Shown in pieces: positions 32,977 to 45,800 of a stretch of DNA of 64,000 nt. Source of the stretch: Erpobdella octoculata (Eukaryota > Annelida > Clitellata > Hirudinida > Erpobdellidae); the NCBI GenBank assembly GCA_963978895.1, contig OZ022243.1, positions 38,745,859-38,809,858 of the forward strand. The letters run 5' to 3'. Under the pieces are notes generated by a model, which worked only from the letters and a program-made list of their open reading frames with translations, made no database searches and had not been told where the DNA came from. The translations under genes were made by a program, and so were the position numbers. Position 1 is the first letter of the stretch; each line of letters starts with the position of its first letter.

Positions 32977-35900
32977 TCACTCCCAGTCTTCAATATCTTC
33001 TGGGTTGAGACCCTGGAACAAAATAATAATTTATTTGTATTACTTATTTACTATTCTCTTCTCTTCCATTTCCACTTACCGACGGATCTAAAATGTTTTC
33101 ATCCAATTTGATATTGTCAAGGTCCAGTTCTAATTCAGCATCAATATCATCGATGCTTTCTACGTTTTGCTCTTCCTGAGTCTCTCCCACCTGAGAAGAA
33201 GAAGTGGGAGCAGTGGCAAAGGACTGGTCGATAATTGGATGTTTCAATTCATTTGAAGACGGTAACTGCATTTGAGATAAAGGCAACGTGGTTGCACCCG
33301 CGATAGGGGGCTCGTCAATGGTTGCAGGTACCTGAACCGTTTTATTAAATCTTAATTCTATCTATATGTGAATGAAGCTTTTCATGAATAAACCAACAAC
33401 AGCAAAAACACATTTATTCGTCTCACATATACAGCAAATAGATGCATCCGTAATACATCAGTGAAAAACCAAACCAATTGAATTACTAACAGAAAAGTTA
33501 CAAAGAGAACAGATTACATTATAATAAAAAATATGCTACAGAGTACATGTTACATACAGATTTAATTTGTTAATATGTAACACAGTACATGTTACATACA
33601 GACTACATTTTTTGTAATGACATTGCACGCAGGAGAATTAAGTTAGGAAATTTTATTTAAGTGGAATTTAGATATCTGCGAGTTTAATAAAACAGGATAA
33701 TCTTGCACATCACTACAAAAAAGTAAGCAATTTAATTCATCCTTAATGGCCGACCATTATATCTCCACTAAAATGTGAAGAAAATCTCTTGGATGAATTG
33801 TCCTCAACCACACGCTCCACTGACTGGCTCCCTTCTCCGCCGGTAGCTCCACCATCATCGTCGTCTTCTTCCACTATGCCGAGAGGAATGTATACAAACC
33901 GACCCTCTTCTTCAGCTTCAAGCATCTCTTTGGTTGGTTGTCGTTCTTTTGACTGCAAAAAAATTATTTTACAAAAAAATTGAAATAAAATAAAATAATT
34001 AAAATAAACTCAACATTTCATAACAAATAAAAAATCCACCAGCCTCCAAGTTAAAATATTCATCAGCTCTGACAAGTCGTGTCCTCTCCTGTGCAAGAAA
34101 CTGTTCGGTTTTGAACGCCTCCTTCAGACCGGGGAAAAGATTTTCATACTCCGTCGGGTCTGCTATCGATTGGGCTGCCTTGGCGTTCTTTACGGCCAGA
34201 GAGGCGCGCCATTTGCTCACCACTCTGTGATTGGTTAATATGATCGTGCAGGATGAAAAAAAAAATCAATTATTCATCTCGTCTAAACCGAAAGATGTTT
34301 GATCAACAACTTCTACAGGTAATAAAATATCACCAACACATACTACAGGTAATAAAATATCACCAACTCATACTACAGGTAATAAAATATCACCAACTTA
34401 AACTAGAGATAATAAAAAATCACCAACTCATACTACAGGTAATAAAATATCACCAACACATACTACAGGTAATAAAATATCACCAACTTAAACTACAGGT
34501 AATAAAATATCACCAACACGTACTACAGGTAATAAAATATCACCAACACATACTACAGGTAATAAAATATCACCAACACATACTACAGGTAATAAAATAT
34601 CACCAACACATACTACAGGTAATAAAATAACCTTGAAATCTGACTGGGAAGGTAAGTCCTGGCAAAAAATGCCGCCTCAGGAAGTCGTCCGGAAGTTACG
34701 AGAAGATCGAGACACTCTTCCAGTTTTCCCAAAACAAAATACGACAAGAAAGCCACGTTGTTTTGTCCTTTCTTTTCTGCAGCAGCTCCGAGATGTGCAA
34801 CGGATTCTCTATCGCCAGAAGAACTAGCCAATAACAGAAGACCTCCAAAGTCTTCGGCTTGTCTGAGGCATTCCTGAGCCAGACCGAATTCACATTTAGA
34901 AGTAGCAAGTTCTGCCAATTGCTTCCACTTATGCTCTGACTGGAACAAAGTAATATGAATTTGTCAATAACTTTCTCAAAAATTTACTCAAAAAGTAAGC
35001 ATTTTCTATAACCAACCTCAGCCTCTTTGGCCAATTGGTAGCCAACTTTGAGGTCTCCCAGTTGTAGGGCAAGGTCAAACTTGTGTTCAGGATCACAGGT
35101 GACTGCCATTGCTTGACTTTTGAAACCCTGGGATGGATAAATAACAATTAATTCATAAATTTTAATGGATTAGACAAAAGGTAAGCAATAAAAACCACAT
35201 TTAATATAAAAAAAATCCTCAAAAAATATTTATAATTTGACATTTATTTGTATTTACAGAGACATTATTTTTTTAAAGTCATCAAGTGAATATTAGCCAT
35301 CTTGTCAACAAACCTGTTTTTCAAGAAAGTGTGCAACCCTGGTCCTCTGTTCTCTGGGGACAGTAGGAAGAACCTTATCGGCAGTTTCAAAGTCTCTTCT
35401 CATGACAGCAGTCTGATATTCAAGAACCGACAGAAGCAGAGAGTAGCTGACAACGTTCAGTTCCTTGTCTCCGAGATAGAGTTTGTTGTCTGCTGGTATG
35501 TAGCCGAGGAGGTATAAGACCCTGTTACACATATGCGAGTGATTATTACATTTATATGATGATGAGAGGTATAAGACCCTGTTACATGTACGTGAGTGAT
35601 TATTACATTTATATGATGAGGAGGTATAAGACCCTGTTACATGTATGTGAGTGATTACATTTATATGATGATGAGGTATAAGACCCTGTTTCATGTACGT
35701 GAGTGATTACATTTATATGATGATGAGGTATAAGACCCTGTTACACGTACGTGAGTGATTATTTTTAGTGGTTCGGGCCGATAGAATAGAACCACCGTGT
35801 ATCCTCCTATGCGTGTCGTAAAAGGCGACTAAAGGGAGGTTCGCAGGAAGGGCATCCGGGTAAAACTTTGCTCCAAATTCCATATGGGTTACGAAACAAA

Positions 35901-38900
35901 GAATTCCATGCCGGCTCGGACGTCGCCCGGTCAAACAAGGTCCGCGCTTCCTTTTCTGGGCCTAGACGGAAGTGAAAAGTTTCCTATGGGCCTGAAGAAG
36001 AATTTAGAGGGTTCAAGTGTTTGTTTGAGAATTGGTTCTGTGAATGTTGGAACGATGAGGGGAAGAGATGGTGAGGTTGCTGATATGGCAGCAAGACGAT
36101 GTTTAGATTTTTGTTGTCTTCAGGAGACTGGCTGGAAAGGTGAAGGTGCCAGAAAACTTGGTGAGTATAAGTTTTTCTGGATGGGTTCTGAGAAAGGAAT
36201 TCATGGTGTAGGAATGCTGGTAGCAGATAGATGGGTTGAGAATGTGTTGGAGGTCAAGCGTGTGAGTGAGAGATTGTTATTGCTTCGTGTAATTGTGGGT
36301 AAGTCGGTGCTGAACTTGTTGTCTATATATGCTCCGCAAGTAGGTCGGCCGATGGAGGAGAAAGAGGAATTTCTTGCTTTGATGGTTAAGGTTGTGTCTG
36401 ATATAAATGTTGATGAGAATTTGTTGATCTGTGGTGATTTTAACGGACATGTGGGAACTGGTATTGATGGATTTGAAGGTGTTCATGGTGGTTGTGGGTT
36501 TGGTAAGCGAAATCTGGAAGGTGAGATGATATTAGAATTTGCTGATTCATTGAACCTTGCTGTCGCCAACACTTGGTTTAAAAAGGAGGATAATAAGTTG
36601 ATAACATATGAGTCTGGTGGGTGTCGGACTGTTGTTGATTACATTTTAGTCAAAAAGTCTGAGAGAAAATTTATTAGGGACGTTAAGATTATCCGAAGTG
36701 AAGCATGTATCCCACAGCACAAATTGCTTATTTGTGTTATGGAGCTGAATGAGAAGGTGAAAAAATGTAATGTGAAATTTGTAGAAAGATGTAAGGTTTG
36801 GAAGCTGAAAGAGACAGAGACGAAATGCATCTTCAAAGAAAGAGTGCAAGCTAAAGCTGCTGTGGTGATGAATGGTCTTGGTGATGTCGAGAAAATCTGG
36901 AATGATTTGAAGCAGTGTTTGCTTCAGGAAGCAGTAGCTGTGTGTGGGGTTACAAAAGGTATTAGTAGGCATAAGGAAACATGGTGGTGGAATGAAGAGG
37001 TTGCTGCCCTTGTAAAAGAGAAACGTCGGCTATTTAACTTGTTGAAGTGCCAGCAACATGGGAAAAATCTAGCAACCAAGGAGAGCTACAACCAGGCCAA
37101 ACGCATGGCTAAGAAAGCTATCTTTAATGCTAAGAACGCTGTACGAAAGACTTTTTGCGAAGATTTGGATAGGGAGGACAGGAAAGGAAATGTGTTTAGG
37201 GTAGCCAAGCAGCTAATGCGTAAAAACCGGGATGTAGTGGGGGCCAACTGCGTGAAAGACCATGAAGGTAAGGTTGTGGCTGAGGATAGTAGGTTGTTGG
37301 AGGTATGGAGAGCGCATTATGATAGAATTTCTAATGAGGAGTTCACTTGGGATGCAAATGGACTAACTCATGTAAGTCCTGTTTGTGGACCTAGTGAAAA
37401 GTTAACTACTCTGGAAGTTAGTAATGCAATCCATAAGATGAAACGTAACAAGGCAGCAGAACCTTCAGGAGTGGTGGCAGACATGTTGAAAGCTGCTGGA
37501 GCTGTTGGTATAGTGTGGATGACTGAAGTGTGCAATGCAGTAGTGAAGGATGGTAAAACCCCTGTAGACTGGAATAAGAGCTGGATGGTGAATGTCTACA
37601 AGGGAAAAGGTGATGCATTAGCGTGTGGCTCATACAGGGGCATTAAACTATTAGAACATGCAATGAAAGTTTTAGAGAGGGTGACTGAAAAAAGAGTAAG
37701 GAAGATTGTGAAAATTGATGGTATGCAGTTTGGTTTCATGATGGGGAAAGGTACTACCGATGCTATTTTCATAGTTCGTCAGCTGCAGGAAAGGTATCTT
37801 GCCAAGAACAAAGATCTGTGGATGGCCTTTGTTGATCTTGAAAAGGCATTTGATAGAGTACCTCGTGAGATAGTGTGGTGGGCTCTGAGATGTCTAGGTG
37901 TGGATGAATGGTTAGTTTCCGTGATAAGAACTATGTATGATGATGCAGCGACAGTGGTGAGAGTGAATGGGAAGGAGAGTGATGCTTTCAGCGTTAAGGT
38001 TGGAGTGCATAAGGGTTCAGTTCTCAGCCCATTGTTGTTTATCATTGTTTTAGAGGCCTTATCACGGGAGCTCAGGGTAGGCTTGCCAATGGAACTGCTC
38101 TATGCTGATGATCTTGTTTTATTAGCTGAGACAGAAGATTCTCTCCTGGAAAAGTTAAGGATATGGAAAATTGGCATGGAAGCGAAAGGCCTTAGAGTGA
38201 ATGCGAGTAAGACAAAAATCATGAAGTGTCGGGCCGGAATGGGACAGGTGGAGAAGTCGGGTAAATGGCCATGCAGTGTATGCAGAAAAGGTGTTGGCTC
38301 CAATTCTATTTGTTGTGTGGATTGTAAGAGTTGGGTCCATAAAAGGTGCAGTGGCATTTTGGGTAGTTTGAAAGATCTTGTTGGCTTCCGTTGTAAGAGT
38401 TGTGTGGCTGGTGGTTCTGTTCAGGAAGAGTTATTGGGCGAGGTTGAGGTTGAGCCAGGTGTAAAGGTGGAGTGTGTGACCAAGTTCTGTTACCTAGGTG
38501 ACAATTAGGTTCAGGAGGAGGTGTAGATGAGGCGGTGAGAGCTAGAGTGCGTTCTGCCTGGGCTAAATTCAAAGAGTTATCTCCTATCTTGACCACCCGT
38601 GGTGCATCCTTTCATGTGAAAGGAAAGGTGTATAGGGCATGTGTTCAAAGTGTCCTTGTTTATGGCACTGAAACATGGTCTATGAAGGTGGAGAATCTAA
38701 GAAGTTTAGAAAGGGCAGAGCGTATGATGGTTAGATGGATGTGTGGTGTTTCGTTGAATGATCGTGCACGTAGTGTGGATTTGTATAGCCTTCTGAATGT
38801 TCCTTGTGTGGCTGATGTGGTGAGACGTGGAAGACTAAGGTGGTTTGGACATTTGGAGCGCAAAAGTGCAGATGATTGGGTTTCGGCAATTAGAGATGTG

Positions 38901-39601
38901 GATGTTGTAGGAGTGAAAAGTAAAGGTAGAAGTAGGAAGACTTGGTGGGAATGTGTGAAGAAAGACATGGATGAGCTGGGCCTGAAGCGGCAGTCTGCCC
39001 TGGATCGTGACTTGTGGAGGGGCCTGATATGGAAAAACGTCCAACCCTAGCATAGCGTGGAATAGGGACGTTTCAAAAATAAATGATGATGATGATGATG
39101 ATGACGTTGTTGACACATTAGTAGTTGTTGATGCGATGATTATCAAATAACCAAGAATTATTTAGTTGACACAATAGATTATACCACTTATTGTATCATA
39201 ATAATTCTAGCAATAATTAATGTTAAATTCTTTTTACAGAACAGATGAAAGTTAGAAATAACGTAATCACGAATATACTGCATAATCCTTCTCTGCAAAT
39301 AAATCCAAAAAAAATTTTACTTTGAAAATAAAACAACGTACCTGTCCAGGTGAGCCACGGTGACTATTTCTCCACCGACGTAATAATTAAGCCTATTCAC
39401 ACTGTTTGTGTAGATGAAGCAGTCACCAACCCAACAACCGGTTTTCACAGATTCTTGAATTTCCCCAATTACCTGTACGAAGAAATTTCAAAAAGCTTTG
39501 ATGTTTAGAAAAACTATTTTATCTTATGAGTTTGATAAATAAAAACAATACCATATACAAACCTAAACATCATTCATTACTTTGTCACTATTAAAAGTCA
39601 C

Positions 39602-39633
<32 letters not shown>

Positions 39634-42600
39634 CATCATCATCACCTACTAACCTCAAAAGCTTCTTCTATTCCATCTTCAGTGATAAGTTCAGGATTTT
39701 CTTTTGACTTTTCAAAAGAATCGCTATTGTACTTGAGAATGTAGAATGAATCTTCCGTTGCTATGCATAACTGCTCGCCACTTTCGTTCCAATACATCTT
39801 GAACAAATAAATTAAGATATGTCACGGTTTCGTTTCAATATAACATGAAAAAATAGGTAAAGATAAGTCATGGTTTCATTTCAATACAACTTGAACAAAT
39901 AAGGAAAATGGAAAATATTGTAATTGTAACAAAACCATTTCATCACTTCTACAATTTCAAATCAATTTCTTGACTGACTGCCTGCCACCCACTCATCCAT
40001 CAAAATTATTTTAATTCTCATAATCACAAATGTCCAAAAAAACCCATCCGGATGACTCACAGTTTTTGGTGTGATTTCAATTCTTCTGATGAGAGTGGTG
40101 GTCTCCCAGTCGTACAAAGCAAGACCGCTTACACTTCGGACGCCAAGAAGATAACCTCCATAGATTCCTGTTTAAAAGCATCATATGATATGATAATATA
40201 ACATCTTTTATAAATATGATATAACATGATAATATAATATCTTTCATACATTACTTTGTTACACAATCATAACTAAAAAAAATTCAACAAATACAATCAC
40301 AAACAAGAAAATATGATCACAACCAAGCAAATATTACTATCACAATTCAACAAATACAATCACAACCAAGTAAATATGATCACAATTCAACAAATACAAT
40401 CACAACCAAGTAAATATGATCACAATTCAACAAATACAATCACAACCAAGTAAATATGATCACAATTCAACAAATACAATCACAACCAAGTAAATATGAT
40501 CACAATTCAACAAATACAATCACAACCAAGTAAATATGATCACAATTCAACAAATACAATCACAACCAAGTAAATATGATCACAATTCAACAAATACAAT
40601 CACAGGTCAAGCACACCTTCTGCCCCAAAATCTGGTTTAAAAGACTTTTGTTCTTTAAAGTTTTTGTATATCTGAACCGTATTTCCTGATTCCCTAACGG
40701 CATACACTGATGAATCGTGAGACCACACAAACTCTTGAGCCTGCCCAAAACTTTTATTCCTCAGCGCCATGGCAGTGTAGATGATGTATTCTCCATCTCC
40801 ACAAACTACTACAAATCTATTTTTATAAAATAATAATAATAATTATCAAGTTGCATAAATATTAAAATATAACAACATTAATATTACTAATAAAACTATT
40901 ATAACTAAACATGAAATAAAAATTCTTTATCAAAATTGAAACTACAAACATAAAACACTAAAAGACTATTTTTTTGATTCCAACTATCATCATAACTTTG
41001 TTTAATAACCTTCCATTCGGATTGTGTGCAATTGTCTGAGGGTAAATTTCACAGCTCCCCATGTCCTTGACATTTAGAGCAAGTCTCTCTCCATCTTTGA
41101 CTTCTTGATCCGCGAGCGATTTAATATTGGCTTGCTGTATTTCCGAATGTTTCGCCCAGATTATTTTTCCACTCGAATCCATCGACATGGCAGGTTCTTC
41201 TCTTCCGAGCTGGTTTTTTTTTTAAACAAATCATTAATAATAATTTAATCAATATATTATTATTAAATTAAATTAAATGGTTATTATATTATTAATAATT
41301 GAATCAATATATTATTATTAAATTAAATGGTTATTATATTATTAATAATTTAATCAATATATTATTATTAAATTAAATGGTTATTATATTATTAATAATT
41401 TGAAACAAACAGAAAAAGATCAACAAAATTCAATAATAATCATTAATAATAATTTAATCAATATATTATTATTAAATTAAATGGTTATTATATTATTAAT
41501 CATTTGAAACAAACAGAAAAAGATCAACAAAATTCAATAAGTAAATAATTTTTAAATAATTAAAAAAAAATTAGAATCTAACACAAAAAATGATGTGTGA
41601 TCATCGCACACGTGCAATTATCAAACACGAGTGGTCATCAAACACATGTGATTATCACATACAGCTGAGGATAACCACCACACTTTTATTCACACATTCT
41701 GAGCTCTCACCTTTATTATGATGCTACCTTCGTCGTACCCCAGGGCGACATTGTTAGACCCCCTGAGACAGCAGATTGTCCAAACTCTTTCCAAGCCATA
41801 ATTCAGAGTACTTTCCAGTCTGTAAGTGTTGGCATGCCAAATTCTAACAGTCCCTGAAAATCAAGTGATAATACTGGGTTTTAATTGGAAACTAATCAAG
41901 AAAATAATGATCATTATTAAATTATTAAATCACAAAACCGACCGTCTTCTGATCCAGTTAGGATGATTGGCAGTTCCGGATGGAATGCAACACAAGATAT
42001 GTTCTGTGCATGTCCTTCCAAAGTTTGTACGCAAGTCTTGTTCTGTTACGACAATTTGATCGCAGTTACCACATTTTATAATTTTTAATTCAAATTTGAA
42101 TAATAATAATAATAATAATGATAATGAAAACTTCGTTTATTCAGATTTTAAATTAAAATTTTGATAAATTAGAGTTTGTCAAACAATAGCTCATGCATCT
42201 CATGAGGTTTCAATACTATCGTTAGAAATTCGCTATTAGGTTATTAAGTCATGTTTCTATTGCAGTATATTTGAAATGTTTTAGAAATAACAGTCCAAGT
42301 TAGTATATTGAGTACTTTATTTGGTAGTTTGGTCAAAAGAATTTTATTTAGTTTAGTTAAGTCTGAGATTAATCCTAGTGATGAAATTTCTATTGTGTGA
42401 CTTATTATCTTTAGGTTAGAGTATTCAGGTTGAAGGTTGTTGTGTAGATCAGTGTACTTTGATTCTTTAAATTTCTTTGACTTGACCAGATTTGTTTCGT
42501 GACAAACTGTCAGCTCTATTGTTTCGATGGTTGACGGTGTCAGAACCGCTATGTCAGGTCTCAGAGAGCTGAACAGGGTCAAGACCTGGCGATATTCTGG

Positions 42601-42774
42601 TCCATCAAGATCGGCGAATATTACTTTATCCGGCTTACTGTTTTTCTCTATTTTGGTGAGCAGTATTGTCAAGATTGCATCATGTCTCTGCTTGTATCTG
42701 TCCAAGGAGATCACAGAGCCACAGTTGGAAATAACATGCTTATTTGTTTGTGGACACGTCTTGCACAATGGACA

Positions 42775-42812
<38 letters not shown>

Positions 42813-45800
42813 TTCTACCCTGCTTTGAGACGCCGTTTTTAGCTGTTAGTTTCCTCGTTTAAAGGCAACGTGCCTTGAGACGACGAAAAGTTGCCGCGAG
42901 ACGCCGTTTTTCTGCCTTGAGACGCCGTTTTTGCTTTGAGACGCCGTTTTTGCTTTGAGACGAACTATTGGCATTTCCTGGTTTTGATGCGCGCTTAATT
43001 AAACGAGTTCGCTTGTCCAAATTAGTTTTTAAATAAAACAAAAAAAATAAATCTATTGAAAAAAGATATTTATAAAGAAAATAATTTCCGTGTAGTTTCT
43101 CCTATGTTTTTGGATTTAATTATCTATATACGTAGCCATAATCTTTCCGATAAAGGTTTAAAAATTCATTTTCAGACATTCTGAACTAGGTTTTTTACAA
43201 TAAATTGCTTCAATTTTGTTTTCAAGGGGAAATACTGAAATCTTCAAACGTAAGATTTACTGACAAGGCTCTTGTGAGCATATTTGTATCCCTCAGAACT
43301 TTGGTGAAGCCCTCACCTTGGCCTTGCTTAACTTGCAGATGAAGAATGTAGCATACATGTCATTTTACATCTTTCGCCGGGATTGAAATAATTAATACTG
43401 GCCTTTTTCACCACTTTCCGGTTTCTTGGGTTAAAATGAACGTTTACCTATAAAACACTTAGAAGAATGACACATCAAGACGCCCAAATTATTAAATTTA
43501 TAATAATTAGTTTTGCGTGGTGAGATCATGCACATCTCGCATAGTTAACTTAACTTACCATATTCCCGCATTCTCAAAGCCCGCCTTTAGTCATTTTAGC
43601 TTGACAAATTTGCTGTTAGGTTTTCAGTTTGTTAGTTTGATAGAAATAATGTCTCGTACGTTCTTGAGTGAAATTTTGGAAAGTGAAGTGATAGAGGTAA
43701 GTATTTTTAACTTAATGTTTGGTTGTTCTTGGACGCCGATGGCGCCTGTTAAAAATTTATAAATGAAATCTAAAATTCAATTTATTTCAATTTATTTATG
43801 ATCTAAACATAAATTTTTAGTAAAAAATTTGTCTCTACCGCTGGGAATTACATCTTTAACTTCTAACATTTTTCTCTAAGAAATACAACCATGGTTTCCT
43901 TGGTAACAAAATCTATAGCAAGCTCCTTCGGATCATTTGGCTTCTGTTGACAAGTAATTACAGTTCACCTTTTAAAAGTGTTGAGCTTAATCGTTATTTA
44001 ATTTAAAATCCTAATTAAAGCATTCACTTAACACTTTCAGCTCTTTCGTTCCAATGTGGCAGGTTTTGCCTGCTCGTTTTGGCCAGCAAGCTACTTCCAC
44101 TCATTTGGCTTCTGTTGTCAAGTAATTATAGTTCACCTTTTAAAAGTGTTTACCTTAAAAATCTTAAATAAAGCATTTACTTAAAACTTTTAGCTCTCTC
44201 GTTCCAAATTCAGAGTCGGCATCTTTGCCATTGGTGAGCTAATTTATTTTTTTATGTTTTATGGCTAGACTGCAATTAATAAAAATTGTTATAAAGAAGT
44301 TGTCAACTGCATCAAAATTTATTATATATGGCAAAACCACCAATATTACAACATTAAGCCAAAACTGAATAAATACCTGTGACAAACATAATATATAGAC
44401 TCTCATCAATCAGAATTATTTTTACAGGTACAAAAAATTTGAGTGTCCGCTGTGCCACAAATTTTTTTCTAAGTTGCCTCCTCACTTGCGCAGCAAAAAA
44501 CACAAGGTCGAAAATCCCATTGCTCCGGTAACTTCCCCAGCCGACTACAAAAGACGGAAGACTGGGAATACAAAAGATAGGAAAACGTGCAAATTTTGCA
44601 ATGTGAATGTAATCAGAATGGATATGCATGTTAAACTTTGTCATTCCGAAAATATTTATAATGATCTGAATGTTAATAACTAATAACATAGATTCTAATG
44701 TAACTGAAATTAATGCATGTAACCCTCTAACTCTGCACCCTAATAATGACAATTTTTTAAAAATAACTGGCCCTAGCAAAAAATTAACTATTGATAAAAA
44801 AAGTTGTAAGATATCATGACTTTTGGTGTATGCAGGATAAAATTGTCGAAAGGAATACAGGTAGGTGCTATCGATGAAGGTTTAACTTGTCGGACTCCTC
44901 GACCATTTACTATAACTAATTTACATTTAAGAAACAAAGGATTAAAATACTTCTCTTCTACATTTTCAATATTTTATTTATCTTAAGTCGATCTACAGTT
45001 TTGTACAGTTTTTTCTTTCAGCTTCCCGTGTAAGCGATTTTGTACATTTTATTTTCTTTCAGCTTTCCGTGTAAGCGATTCTGTACATTTCATTTTCTTT
45101 CAGATTCCCGTGTAAGCGATTTTGTACATTTTATCTTCTTTCAGCTTCCCGTGTAAGCGATTTTGTACATTTTATCTTCTTTCAGCTTTCCGTGTAATCG
45201 TTTTTGTACATTTCATTTTCTTTCAGCCTCCAGTGTAATTGCTTTTGTACATTTCAATTTCTTTCAGCTTTCCGTGTAAGCGCTTTTGTACATTTCATTT
45301 TCGTTCAGTTTCCCGTGTAAGCGATTTTGTACATTTTATCTTCTTTCAGCTTTCCGTCTAATCGTTTTTGTACATTTCATTTTCTTTCAGTTTCCCGTGT
45401 AAGCGATTTTGTACATTTCATTTTCTTTCAGATTCCCGTGTAAGCGATTTTGTACATTTTATCTTCTTTCAGCTTCCCGTGTAAGCGATTTTGTACATTT
45501 TATCTTCTTTCAGCTTTCCGTGTAATCGTTTTTGTACATTTCATTTTCTTTCAGCCTCCAGTGTAAGCGCTTTTGTACATTTCAATTTCTTTCAGCCTCC
45601 AGTGTAAGTGCTTTTGTACATTTCAATTTCTTTCAGCTTTCCGTGTAAGCGCTTTTGTACATTTCATTTTCGTTCAGTTTCCCGTGTAAGCGATTTTGTA
45701 CATTTTATCTTCTTTCAGCTTTCCGTCTAATCGTTTTTGTACATTTCATTTTCTTTCAGTTTCCCGTGTAAGCGATTTTGTACATTTCATTTTCTTTCAG

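Noticed and set aside
36277..38968. Minus-strand frames opposite the LINE
   Set aside because: Shadows of the retrotransposon coding strand.
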